The notes under the pieces were generated by a model, which was not told the origin of the DNA, made no database searches, and saw only the letters and a program-made list of their open reading frames with translations. Position numbers and translations under genes: made by a program. A stretch of DNA of 64,000 nt from a virus: the IMG/VR virus record IMGVR_UViG_3300009108_000751, positions 62,001 to 126,000 of that record; one strand, 5' to 3'. Of this stretch, positions 55,465 through 63,160 are shown in pieces. Position 1 is the first letter of the stretch; each line of letters begins with the position of its first letter.

Positions 55465-56284
55465 TAAAAAAAGAAACTCTGGCCTTCTTTACGAGTTTTT
55501 AGTAAGAAAGATTTCTCGATCTTTAGTGGAGGGCGACAATAGTAGCGCCAACATTTCTAAGAATATTCTAAAAAAATATTTTTCTACTGGGACCGAAGTT
55601 CACAAAGAGTACAGGCTTATCAATGCTCTTGTTAATGTTCCCGTAGGAAGTGAGGCTGTTGCACAAGCAGTTTTACAGGAAGCAAGAAATGCATCACGCA
55701 GGTTCGACTCTAAGATGCTGAGGACTGAGAAAGATAATTTGATAAGAGAGATAAATCATGAATTTGGGCCTGAGGCAGTCTATGCTGAATCAGTTCCAGA
55801 CTATAAGTCATATGCTACGGCTTCTACTCTTGTGAAGTACTGGAGAGAAGAAAAGGAACTTGATCTTAGTACAGTCGTTAGATACGAAAAAGTTCTTATC
55901 GAATCTTTGGCACGCCCCCTTGAAGAAAAAATAATAGAGGAAGCAGATCCTCAAGTTGACAATCTCGTAGTCAAAGTTGCGACTGATAAGATGCAAAGAA
56001 AATATGAGACAAGACTGAATAAAACGCAATCAGATCTTATCAATCTTTACGCAGTTGAAAACAAGCACGATGCCACGAGAGAGATGATTGAGGGCATCGT
56101 AGAAAGCACGCTGGCAAATTTAAAAGCTTACGGTGCATCCCAAAATGAAAGTTTTGCAAGCAAGGTTCAAAGCGTATCTGAAAGCATTAGAAGCCTCAAT
56201 ATCGAAGAAGTCAATGATACCCTTATTGCTAAAACCCTGGAGATCGTTGAGCTAAATGAAGAATTACAGGGAGCTATAAAATGA
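55448..56284 (+). CDS. Probable head-core protein between portal and protease
   Basis: The 278-residue product begins at ATGATG after GAGGGAG and overlaps the portal end by 17 bases. An earlier TTG (55436) is in frame but lies before the ribosome binding site. The protein is highly charged and looks almost fully helical (SGLLYEFLVRKISRSLVEGD, later VNDTLIAKTLEIVELNEEL). In T4 the core proteins gp67 and gp68 lie between portal and protease, so a prohead core role is an inference from position and composition. I cannot match it to either. It overlaps the protease start by ATGA. Confidence 0.6.
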   Translation: MMTRHNKKRNSGLLYEFLVRKISRSLVEGDNSSANISKNILKKYFSTGTEVHKEYRLINALVNVPVGSEAVAQAVLQEARNASRRFDSKMLRTEKDNLIREINHEFGPEAVYAESVPDYKSYATASTLVKYWREEKELDLSTVVRYEKVLIESLARPLEEKIIEEADPQVDNLVVKVATDKMQRKYETRLNKTQSDLINLYAVENKHDATREMIEGIVESTLANLKAYGASQNESFASKVQSVSESIRSLNIEEVNDTLIAKTLEIVELNEELQGAIK

Positions 56285-56904
56285 AATTATTGACCGAGTG
56301 CATGACATTTGAATATGATTCGAATCTTATTAAAGAGCAGGCGCAAACTGAGGATGGTAGATTTCTTATGAAGGGAGTTTTGCAGAAAGCAAATACTCTT
56401 AACCAGAATGGGCGAGTTTATCCCCTTGATATTCTCCGGAGAGAGGTGCAGAACTACCAGCGATTTATCGATGAAGGTAGAGCTCTTGGCGAACTAGATC
56501 ACCCGGATACTTCTGTTGTTGAACTAAAGAATGTTTCTCATGTAATTCGAGAAGCACATATGGATGGCGACATCTGCTACGGAACTCTTGAGGTCCTAGA
56601 TACACCGAACGGGCAAATATTAAAGAGCTTGGTTGAGAGTGGTATCAAGATAGGCATTTCTTCTCGCGGCGTAGGCTCTACGCGAAGCGAAGGCGGCCAC
56701 CAAGTTGTTCAAGATGATTTCCAATTAATTTGCTGGGATATCGTGTCAGAGCCTTCAACACCAGGTGCCTTCGTAATGAAGGAAGGTAGAGACCTAACAC
56801 CGGATGAGATCGCCCAGGTTCAAGCTTATTTTGGTCCAGGAGACAAGATCAACCGGATCATGAATTCAATTTTAGAATGGAATGGAGACGCAAATGCCTC
56901 TTGA
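56281..56904 (+). CDS. 21: Prohead core protease, gp21-like
   Basis: The 207-residue protein has the serine protease signature of the prohead protease family: H74 in GELDHPD and S127-S128 in GISSRG, with the supporting segment QNGRVYPLDILRREV and the end DIVSEPSTPGAFV. It matures the prohead by cutting the scaffold and the capsid N-terminus, in T4 after L/I-x-E. Matching L-A-E-G sites are visible near the N-termini of the small protein at 57349 and the capsid protein. The start overlaps the upstream gene (ATGA). Confidence 0.85.
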   Translation: MKLLTECMTFEYDSNLIKEQAQTEDGRFLMKGVLQKANTLNQNGRVYPLDILRREVQNYQRFIDEGRALGELDHPDTSVVELKNVSHVIREAHMDGDICYGTLEVLDTPNGQILKSLVESGIKIGISSRGVGSTRSEGGHQVVQDDFQLICWDIVSEPSTPGAFVMKEGRDLTPDEIAQVQAYFGPGDKINRIMNSILEWNGDANAS

Positions 56905-57349
56905 TTACCCAAACTGGGGCGCAGGTGATGTCCCATCTTACCAACTCTCAGGTGTGCCATTTGTTACATCATCAAATGGTGCTGAAGTGAGCACAACCCC
57001 AGTCAAGGTACAATTACCTGGCGTCTCAAGATTTCTAGTTATTAAAGAAACCGCAGGCCAGGATCTGAGAGTAGGCTTTTCCGTTGCTGGTGTCAACGGC
57101 ACCGGAGGCGTTTCTGGCTCGGTTCCTACGAATCCAGCTGGTGGTGAGTCTGCTGCTGACAGAAGAAACTATTTTGTCGTAGAAGCTAATACTACTTCTC
57201 CCCGACTAGAGATTAGATGCAAGACCCTTTACTTCCGTCGCGACGGTTCCTCCGACGCCGGATTTTCCATCATCGCAGGAATCACACCAATAGGTACCAG
57301 CCAGTTCCCGCCTCTGACAGGATCCAGCGGATATGACGGGATCGGATAA
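56894..57349 (+). CDS. Unknown beta-rich head protein
   Basis: The start is the ATG at 56894, seven bases after GGAG; the in-frame ATG at 56882 has no such site. The 151-residue product begins PLDYPNWGAGDVPSYQ and is beta-rich with Gly, Ser and Thr (FLVIKETAGQDLRVGFSV, later LEIRCKTLYFRRDG). This looks like a jelly-roll or Ig-like fold. It overlaps the protease end and the next start (TAATG). A capsid decoration or vertex protein is a guess from position and fold. Confidence 0.55.
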   Translation: MPLDYPNWGAGDVPSYQLSGVPFVTSSNGAEVSTTPVKVQLPGVSRFLVIKETAGQDLRVGFSVAGVNGTGGVSGSVPTNPAGGESAADRRNYFVVEANTTSPRLEIRCKTLYFRRDGSSDAGFSIIAGITPIGTSQFPPLTGSSGYDGIG

Positions 57350-57765
57350 TGAAATTGACCCGAGCTAAGCTTAAAGATCTTATAAAAGAATGCATTGTTG
57401 AAGTGCTAGCTGAAGGGCTTGGTGGAGCAACCTTGACCGAGGCTTCTGTGAAAGCAAAGCCGGCCAGAAATCATAAGAAAACACACACGCATACTCGGCG
57501 CAAGGCTTTGGATTCTATAAAATTCGACCAGCGAGTAAATGAGGCTGCATCATCAATGACCGCAGATCCCGTAATGCAATCTATCTTTTCAGATACAGCA
57601 AAAACAACCCTTCAAGACCAGCTCCAGCACACGCATAATTCTCCTTCCATCCCCCCGGGCGCTGATGCTGCAACACGTGCTGCAGCCCTTTCCACGCCCG
57701 AGGATCTTTTTGAAGGATCTTCTAATTGGGCTACCCTGGCATTTAATGACGGCATCAACAAATAA
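57349..57765 (+). CDS. Small prohead core candidate with gp21-type cleavage site
   Basis: The 138-residue protein starts with a basic amphipathic helix (LTRAKLKDLIKECIVEVLAEG). It includes L20-A21-E22-G23, which fits the L/I-x-E rule for T4 gp21 cutting. The middle has a basic, histidine-rich stretch (HKKTHTHTRRK), and the end is SSNWATLAFNDGINK. The scaffold protein ends in a comparable NRWALLAGIK. Such shared ends can mark proteins that dock on the same capsid or core site. I infer a minor core or internal protein. The function is not proven by any family match. Confidence 0.55.
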   Translation: MKLTRAKLKDLIKECIVEVLAEGLGGATLTEASVKAKPARNHKKTHTHTRRKALDSIKFDQRVNEAASSMTADPVMQSIFSDTAKTTLQDQLQHTHNSPSIPPGADAATRAAALSTPEDLFEGSSNWATLAFNDGINK

Positions 57766-57785
57766 TTTCAAGTTTGTTTTGAGAG

Positions 57786-57803
57786 TATATTTACTACCGT
57801 TAG
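57786..57803 (+). promoter_or_regulatory. Candidate late promoter (TATATTTACTACCGTTAG)
   Basis: This matches the 28477 element at 17 of 18 bases and contains the -10-like TATATTTA. The gene start (57813) is only 27 bases from its first base, and TAGGAGA at its end also serves as ribosome binding site. Confidence 0.5.
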
Positions 57804-57812
57804 GAGAATCCT

Positions 57813-58310
57813 ATGGCACGCAATAAATTTTCTCACAATAGCATGGGGAACCTTATAGAGGTTCGAAACCCTTCTAATCCCGGTCTTCCCGGAAATAGAA
57901 ATGACGCTACGCTTAAAGAAGCTTTCGGATCTTCTCCGATCTATTCTCCTGGTGCAGACAATACTGTTAAGAAGCAGTTTGAAAATCTAGTAATGCAAGG
58001 TGTCCTTGTAGGGGAGGGCCGCAAAGGATCTGGTTTTGGATTTTCCATTTTTAATAGAGACTTTGTCGATGCTCCTGAAGTTGAGGGAGTTGAGAAAGAT
58101 AACAGTGGAGCCGCCGTGGCAAGTCCATACGTTCCTAATGTTGCATCACCAAACTCTTCGGGACAAGTTGAAAAAGTTGTTGTTCCAAACCGACCTGCAG
58201 GCGGAGATTTTGTAGGTGACAGCTTAAGAGATCCAAAAAGCACCTCGGCAGATATTTCTAACGTGAAGATAGGTTCTTATGGTCTTGGCGTAAGCTCAAA
58301 CCAGAGTTAA
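57813..58310 (+). CDS. Unknown head-cluster protein (165 residues)
   Basis: The ATG follows TAGGAGA by five bases. The product is rich in Asn, Ser, Gly and Pro and has a middle segment EGRKGSGFGFSIFNRDFVDAP. The rest (NVASPNSSGQVEKVV, FVGDSLRDPKSTSAD) looks loosely folded. I do not recognise a family. It has its own candidate promoter and stands in the head-assembly block, so a minor head protein is the simplest inference. Confidence 0.55.
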   Translation: MARNKFSHNSMGNLIEVRNPSNPGLPGNRNDATLKEAFGSSPIYSPGADNTVKKQFENLVMQGVLVGEGRKGSGFGFSIFNRDFVDAPEVEGVEKDNSGAAVASPYVPNVASPNSSGQVEKVVVPNRPAGGDFVGDSLRDPKSTSADISNVKIGSYGLGVSSNQS

Positions 58311-58319
58311 TATTTTTTA

Positions 58320-58883
58320 ATGTCAGCACTTTATGAAGCATACGTAAGCTTTCCGCGCTATGACGCACGAAGCGGGCTTGGTTATGGTGCTGCAGATTCT
58401 GCTGTAAAACCAGGCCTATCAGTCGGAAAACCGATGTCAATGCCTGGGCTCTATCCCTACAAAGAGCCTCCCACAGACGTCGATGACGACGGAGAAGACC
58501 TTCCCGCCAAGGACAAAAAGAAGGTAATTAATAAAGTGGGTGGCATTACTCGTATTAACGATCCTTTTTCTAGTAACTGGGTAGATAGAGGCGCTTTTGT
58601 TAACTGGGCAACTCGCCTTGATTTATACGAAGCAAGAAACGCAGTAGACTTAGAGGACGTTGTAAGAGGACTCGAGGGAAGTAGTTCAACAGGTGGCATG
58701 AGTCAATTTGTTGCTATGGGAAATGGGGCGGGAATTTATAAGACCCGGTATGGAAAAACAATAGGAATGGATATAGGCGGCAGGCCACAATCATATTCTG
58801 CGACAAAGACAACAAAGAAGATACCTCCATCTTTATCAGACTTTATCAAAGACTATCTAAGGGATGAAGATGAAGAGATCTAA
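58320..58883 (+). CDS. Unknown head-cluster protein (187 residues)
   Basis: The ATG lies nine bases after the preceding stop without a visible Shine-Dalgarno sequence. The product begins SALYEAYVSFPRYDARSG, has an acidic-basic linker (DDDGEDLPAKDKKK), a globular middle with WVDRGAFVNWATRLDLYEAR and an acidic end (FIKDYLRDEDEEI). No family is recognised. The end of the gene overlaps the start region of the bS21-like gene, so the two are co-expressed. Confidence 0.55.
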   Translation: MSALYEAYVSFPRYDARSGLGYGAADSAVKPGLSVGKPMSMPGLYPYKEPPTDVDDDGEDLPAKDKKKVINKVGGITRINDPFSSNWVDRGAFVNWATRLDLYEARNAVDLEDVVRGLEGSSSTGGMSQFVAMGNGAGIYKTRYGKTIGMDIGGRPQSYSATKTTKKIPPSLSDFIKDYLRDEDEEI

Positions 58884-59097
58884 GAAGTTTCCCGCAGAAT
58901 ATGGTGTCGTTGTAAGGTCTAGACCAAGAGAAAGTACCGACAAATTAATTGCCCGTTTTAAGAGGATGTATAAGCGCTCTGGGTTACAAACTGAAGTAAG
59001 AGAAACGTATATGCAGCGCTTTATGTCAAGATCAGAGAAAAAGAGAATGAAAAAAAATAGAGCAAAGAGAAGGGCTCTGAAAAACAGCAAAGGGTGA
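58870..59097 (+). CDS. Ribosomal protein bS21-like protein
   Basis: The start at 58870 is six bases after AAGGG; an earlier ATG at 58864 touches that site. The 75-residue product has the bS21 pattern: strand VVVRSRPRESTDKLIARFKR, helix YKRSGLQTEVRE, then the basic helix RSEKKRMKKNRAKRRALK. bS21 sits at the mRNA exit of the small ribosomal subunit and helps initiation. Phage bS21 genes are known from marine phages and may take over host ribosomes for phage mRNA. A basic scaffold or core protein of T4 gp68 type is the main alternative, because the gene stands between head genes. The match is by pattern only. Confidence 0.65.
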   Translation: MKRSKKFPAEYGVVVRSRPRESTDKLIARFKRMYKRSGLQTEVRETYMQRFMSRSEKKRMKKNRAKRRALKNSKG

Positions 59098-59114
59098 TTT
59101 TTTCTTCGAATAAT

Positions 59115-59124
59115 CATATTTAAC
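59115..59124 (+). promoter_or_regulatory. Candidate late promoter -10 motif (CATATTTAAC)
   Basis: The motif is identical over ten bases to that at 31221 and both continue with A. It lies 30 bases before the scaffold start and would serve both scaffold and capsid genes, since no further motif is seen before the capsid gene. Confidence 0.45.
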
Positions 59125-59144
59125 AGTGTAGATGGGTGAGGACT

Positions 59145-60566
59145 ATGACCAGTAATCTCTATGAAGAAGCCATTGCAGATGCTCGAAAGTTACGTGAGAT
59201 AGCTGAGCAAAATGCTAAAAATGCGATCATTGAATCGATAACACCAAAAATTCGTGACTTAATAGAATCCCAAATAATTGGGGACGAAGTGGATTTTGAC
59301 GAATCTGATATCATAGAAGAAACAGCTGCTCAGGCTTCTCAAGATGATGATCAAGAATTCGATATGACTCCCGAAGCTGCGCAAGAGCTCAGGACCATGC
59401 TTGAAAACGATTCGCCTGAAGAGCAGGACGCTCCACCCGATCCCAATAGCGAAGAAGCTTCAATAGTTTCTTCTGCCGCTTATATCAAAGAATGCAATGA
59501 GTACATCGAGACAGTCCGCGAAGTACTCGAAAAAGTCAGGGGAACTAACCCGGCTGAACTTAATGAACAGGACTTACAAAAATATTTGGCTCTGGTCGCA
59601 ATATCAGACCGAGCAGTTAATAAATTATCCGAAATGATGGCAACCGCCGAAGGTATGCAAATCTTCGAAGGTGTCATCCAGAACTCTCAAGATCAGATTC
59701 ACAACTTTAAAAAGGAGATAAAAGAAATGAAGAGATCACTAAGGGACCTATTGTCCGAGGAAGTTATAACCATAGAGCTGGATCTCGGTGAGGATGCCGT
59801 AGTGGATTCTGAAGAAATCTCAGTTAAGGTTAAAGAAGAAGAGCCCCCACTTATCGACGCCGAAGCCGGCGAAGACGAAGAAGAGGGCGACGAAGATGTC
59901 GATGTCGAAGAAGTCGATGTCGATGTCGATGTCGATGTCGAAGAAGACAAAGTCAAAGTCGGAGAGCTTGAAGAGATGATCCTTGAGCTTGAAGAGGAAG
60001 AGGAAGAGGAAGAAGACATGGAAGAAGATGACATGATGGAAGGCCTCGACGACGACACTGTTCTTGAAATTGACGAAAACATGCTGCGCGAGGAGCTCGC
60101 TAAGATTATGCAAGAAAGCGAAGAGTCCGCAGAAGAAGTTATTGAAGAAGCCTCGGAAGAGGAAGAAGTATTAGAAGAAACGGCCGAGTCAGTCGCCACC
60201 GAGCAAAATGACGAACTCCAAGCCGAGATAGAGAGCTATCAGAGCGCAGTTGCTGACCTCCAGTCACAACTCGCCGAGATGAGCTTGTTTAACGCGAAGC
60301 TGCTCTACACCAATAAGCTGCTAATGAATAGCGATCTCAGCCAGACCCAACGGGCACAGGCCATAGAAACGCTCGATGACGCCGCAAGCTTGCGAGAGGT
60401 GAAGCTTCTATTTAAGACTCTTACAGAGTCATTTAGTAAGCGCGCAGAGGATAAAACATCTTCTCGCAATATCGGCGGCGCAAGTCGTCCAACCAAGTCT
60501 GCATCAATGAACTTGAATGAGTCCACCGAGGCTAATCGATGGGCATTGCTGGCAGGCATAAAGTAA
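59145..60566 (+). CDS. 22: Prohead scaffold (core) protein, gp22-like
   Basis: The start is ATG 59145 (TSNLYEEAIADARKLREIAE); a GTG at 59136 is also in frame. The 473-residue protein is strongly acidic and helical. Residues about 220-350 are almost all Glu, Asp and Val, with a VDVDVDVDVE run. The conserved part is C-terminal: LFNAKLLYTNKLLMNSDLSQ, then IETLDDAASLREVKLLF, typical of gp22-type scaffolds in marine T4-like phages. It ends NRWALLAGIK, comparable with the small protein at 57349. It is longer than T4 gp22 (269 residues) through the acidic inserts. It guides capsid assembly and is removed by the protease. Confidence 0.85.
   Translation: MTSNLYEEAIADARKLREIAEQNAKNAIIESITPKIRDLIESQIIGDEVDFDESDIIEETAAQASQDDDQEFDMTPEAAQELRTMLENDSPEEQDAPPDPNSEEASIVSSAAYIKECNEYIETVREVLEKVRGTNPAELNEQDLQKYLALVAISDRAVNKLSEMMATAEGMQIFEGVIQNSQDQIHNFKKEIKEMKRSLRDLLSEEVITIELDLGEDAVVDSEEISVKVKEEEPPLIDAEAGEDEEEGDEDVDVEEVDVDVDVDVEEDKVKVGELEEMILELEEEEEEEEDMEEDDMMEGLDDDTVLEIDENMLREELAKIMQESEESAEEVIEEASEEEEVLEETAESVATEQNDELQAEIESYQSAVADLQSQLAEMSLFNAKLLYTNKLLMNSDLSQTQRAQAIETLDDAASLREVKLLFKTLTESFSKRAEDKTSSRNIGGASRPTKSASMNLNESTEANRWALLAGIK
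59913..59940 (+). repeat. GTCGAT hexamer tandem repeat in the scaffold gene
   Basis: About 4.7 perfect in-frame copies of GTCGAT encode alternating Val and Asp. A unit of six bases keeps the frame, so copy number can vary without breaking the gene. Confidence 0.85.
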
Positions 60567-60597
60567 AGAAAACTTTAAAATCTAAGGGAGATTTATA

Positions 60598-62514
60598 ATG
60601 TCTAAGTTTTCACTCGAAACGCTAGCCGAAGGAATTCGGTCGCGTCACATGGGTGAGGAGAACTCCCGCTTGGTCGAAAAGTGGTCTCGCACCGGTCTGC
60701 TCCGCGGCCTGGAATCAACAAAGCGCGAAAACATGGCGCGCCTTCTTGAGAACCAGACTGCAGAGCTTCTTCGTGAGCAAAGCACAATCGGCACAGGCGG
60801 CGGAGCTGGCACCGCTTCTGGTGACCTTCGCGGTTTCTCCAATATCGCCTTTCCAATCGTTCGTCGTGTATTCGGCGGACTTGTCGCAAATGAGCTGGTA
60901 TCCATCCAGCCCATGAGCTTGCCTTCTGGCCTGCTCTTTTATCTTGACTACACCTACGGTTCTAACGTTGGTGGTGACGCATCTCTCACAACGGGCGATG
61001 CAGGAACCTACGACAAAGAAACGTATCAGCGTGGTCAATCCATCTATAACAACCCAACTGGCAAGGGCGTACGCTCTGGTTCATTGGCAACAGGCGGTCA
61101 GTATGACTTGGTCGGTGCAACTTACTCTAAGGTGCACAGCTCCTCGATCTCACCAACCGTTATGTTTGCTGGTGCACACGGTGCAAACTCATCCTTGACA
61201 TCCGGTTCGTTGTGCCATGCCACAGGTTCAGATGCTAAGTTGCTCCAATTCGATCCTCAAGTTCTTGACTTGATCGAAAACGATCCCGGTCTTGACGGTG
61301 ATGGACGCTTCTGCATCGTCATTGTGGACGTCACTGATGCACCCTTTAACAATGTCGATCTTACGAACGCCAAGGACATTTCCTTGTTCTCAGCAGTTCC
61401 TGAGGTTCGTACAGGTGTTAAAGAGCTTGGTGCTAGCTTCCAGGGCGGCAAAGGTATTCTTAACCTCCGTCGCTTGAACCAGCTTGGTACGTTTGCGAAC
61501 AACAAGTTTACCGCAGATCCCATGGTAACAAGAAGCACATCAAATGCTGCTCTCTTGACAGTTATGTCTGGTAACTTCAGCGGTAAAATTGATGCCGGTG
61601 ATGCTGCTACAGCATACCTCTCAGCATCATATGCCATTGGCCCAACATTGAATGTAGAAGACGGTTCTGGTTCTACCCTTACCATTCCTTCATTCGAATC
61701 TGATTTCGGTACTACACCTTCACCAGTGATCCCTGAAATCGACATTAAGGTTGAGTCCATCGCAGTTACAGCTGCTACACGCAAGCTGAGAGCTCGTTGG
61801 TCGCCAGAATTGGCACAGGACCTTAACGCATACCACAGCCTTGACGCTGAGGTTGAGTTGACACAGATCCTTTCTGAGCAAGTTGCTCTTGAAATCGATC
61901 GTGAAATCCTGAATGACCTGCTTAGCGAAGCCCAGGGCGCAAACCTTTACTGGTCACGTGCTCCAGGCAAGTTCCTGAACAAGGAAACAGGCGCCGAAGT
62001 TAAGTTGAATGACAGCTTATCTGCAGGTCCTCGTTTCACAGGCACAGTTCGCGAATGGTACGAGACCCTGGTCGAGTCCGTTATCGATGTTGCTAACACC
62101 ATCCACCGCAAGACACTCCGTGGTTCCGCGAACTTCGTGGTCACCTCTCCGGATGTCTGCACAATGTTCGAAGCTTCAGTGATGTATCGCCCAAGCCTCA
62201 GCATTGACAGCGAAGGTCAGGTTTCCTCCCCATTCAGCCTCGGTGCTGAAAAGGTTGGTACCTTGAGCAACCGCTTTACGGTCTACAAGGACCCATACTT
62301 CCCTCGCAACAAGATTCTTGTTGGTTATAAGGGTGGTAGCTACCTTGAGACAGGATACGTTTATGCTCCGTATGTTCCGCTGATCGTCACACCAACGATC
62401 TTCGCGCCAGAAGACTTCACCCCTCGTAAGGGCGTGATGACTCGCTACGGCAAGAAGATGGTTCGCGCTGACTTCTACGGTACCGTTACGGTTGCTGACT
62501 TGAACGTCATCTAA
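60598..62514 (+). CDS. 23: Major capsid protein, gp23-like
   Basis: The 638-residue protein has the HK97-type T4 gp23 layout. The N-terminal region (residues 1-60) is helical with L9-A10-E11-G12 and L58-R59-E60 in sequence positions that fit gp21 cleavage; T4 gp23 is cut after residue 65, so E60 is the best counterpart. The mature part starts near GTGGGAGTASGDLRGF and continues with NIAFPIVRRVFGGLVANELVSIQPM and LLFYLDYTYG, typical of gp23. The C-terminal NKILVGYKGGSYLETGYVYA is also conserved. Codon use is strongly shifted to CGN arginines (only two AGA seen). GGGAG precedes the ATG, and a GAAA-loop terminator follows. Confidence 0.95.
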   Translation: MSKFSLETLAEGIRSRHMGEENSRLVEKWSRTGLLRGLESTKRENMARLLENQTAELLREQSTIGTGGGAGTASGDLRGFSNIAFPIVRRVFGGLVANELVSIQPMSLPSGLLFYLDYTYGSNVGGDASLTTGDAGTYDKETYQRGQSIYNNPTGKGVRSGSLATGGQYDLVGATYSKVHSSSISPTVMFAGAHGANSSLTSGSLCHATGSDAKLLQFDPQVLDLIENDPGLDGDGRFCIVIVDVTDAPFNNVDLTNAKDISLFSAVPEVRTGVKELGASFQGGKGILNLRRLNQLGTFANNKFTADPMVTRSTSNAALLTVMSGNFSGKIDAGDAATAYLSASYAIGPTLNVEDGSGSTLTIPSFESDFGTTPSPVIPEIDIKVESIAVTAATRKLRARWSPELAQDLNAYHSLDAEVELTQILSEQVALEIDREILNDLLSEAQGANLYWSRAPGKFLNKETGAEVKLNDSLSAGPRFTGTVREWYETLVESVIDVANTIHRKTLRGSANFVVTSPDVCTMFEASVMYRPSLSIDSEGQVSSPFSLGAEKVGTLSNRFTVYKDPYFPRNKILVGYKGGSYLETGYVYAPYVPLIVTPTIFAPEDFTPRKGVMTRYGKKMVRADFYGTVTVADLNVI

Positions 62515-62540
62515 GCGACAATAGAAACTTCGGTTTCATG

Positions 62541-62572
62541 AAGGGGAGTCCGAAAGGGCTCCCCTTTTTTTT
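62541..62572 (+). terminator. Rho-independent terminator after the capsid gene
   Basis: AAGGGGAGTCC pairs with GGGCTCCCCTT (one G-T pair) around a GAAA tetraloop and is followed by six more Ts. It isolates the capsid transcript from the small genes downstream. Confidence 0.9.
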
Positions 62573-62606
62573 GTCTCTTTATTTCCTTAAGATTCCAGCA
62601 CGGGAA

Positions 62607-62617
62607 CATATCTAATA
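62607..62617 (+). promoter_or_regulatory. Candidate late promoter of the first small virion gene
   Basis: CATATCTAATA fits the YATATYTA pattern and opens the duplicated leader. It lies 86 bases before the ATG, longer than for most other candidates, which leaves a leader of about 75 bases. Confidence 0.45.
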
Positions 62618-62705
62618 GTAGGCCCGTCACATTGCATAAGGGTGAACTCGCCACCGTGCCGGAATCATGCGAACAAAATAAAGGAGAAAATTATGCCAAA
62701 GGTTA
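62607..62705 (+). repeat. 99-base promoter-leader repeat, first copy
   Basis: This block is identical base for base to 63150-63248. It starts with the promoter-like CATATCTAATA, includes the whole leader with AAAGGAG and ends 13 bases inside the coding region, after the codons for MPKV. The 543-base spacing equals the distance between the two start codons. GGTG and CACC (62641-62655) can form a small hairpin. Confidence 0.95.
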
Positions 62706-63061
62706 TTATTTCTGATGATAAAGGTCTGAACCAAACCGCAGGTTCGGGGCTGGAGTCTAGGAGCGCTCACTATAGTAGCTACGGGACTACTACAGCTTTA
62801 GCAACAGGTTCTTTCCCGCTTCTTCCTGCGGGAATAGTAAACACTGTTGACAGCACTAACAACGCACATGGTGTTAGATTGCCCAACGCTGCAGGAGCAG
62901 GTCAGATCATGATCGTTAGAAATGTAGACAGTGCTCAGGACTGCGTTATTAGAAATCAAGCTGAGACAGGTGCCATCCTTGTCACGCTCGGCGAAGGTAA
63001 GACTGCTCTTTTCGTAAGTACAGCTTCTGGAAATAACTGGTCTGGAAGTCAGCTCGACTAA
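62693..63061 (+). CDS. Small virion (decoration-like) protein, MPKV paralogue 1
   Basis: The ATG at 62693 follows AAAGGAG at seven bases. An in-frame GTG at 62642 is rejected because the whole upstream stretch is the untranslated leader repeated before the next gene. The 122-residue product shares its start, MPKVxxSDxKGLxQT, with the next gene product and then differs: it has a beta-rich body (GVRLPNAAGAGQIMIVRNVD, GKTALFVSTASGNNW). Such small Gly/Ala/Ser-rich proteins placed after the capsid gene commonly decorate the head surface. The location and role are inferences. Confidence 0.65.
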   Translation: MPKVIISDDKGLNQTAGSGLESRSAHYSSYGTTTALATGSFPLLPAGIVNTVDSTNNAHGVRLPNAAGAGQIMIVRNVDSAQDCVIRNQAETGAILVTLGEGKTALFVSTASGNNWSGSQLD

Positions 63062-63089
63062 AAGAAAACTCAAAAGTGTTATTGCAATC

Positions 63090-63115
63090 AAGGTGCTCAA
63101 TCGAGCACCTTTTTT
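63090..63115 (+). terminator. Rho-independent terminator after MPKV paralogue 1
   Basis: AAGGTGCTC pairs perfectly with GAGCACCTT around AATC, followed by four more Ts. The gene is thus a unit with its own promoter and terminator. Confidence 0.85.
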
Positions 63116-63149
63116 GTTTGAATATTTTCTTCTTTTTTAAGATCTTCCC

Positions 63150-63160
63150 CATATCTAATA
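63150..63160 (+). promoter_or_regulatory. Candidate late promoter of the second small virion gene
   Basis: CATATCTAATA opens the second copy of the leader, 86 bases before the ATG at 63236, and lies 34 bases after the previous T-run. Confidence 0.45.

Noticed and set aside
59699-60199. Minus-strand frame of 166 residues, nearly all serine, opposite the scaffold gene
   Set aside because: It only mirrors the GAA/GAT-rich acidic tract. The translation is a serine polymer without any protein character.
62642-62692. N-terminal extension by 17 residues of MPKV paralogue 1 from a GTG (and the same in paralogue 2)
   Set aside because: The stretch is the duplicated leader, and AAAGGAG stands just before the ATG at 62693. 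Conservation is explained by the 99-base repeat and not by protein coding.
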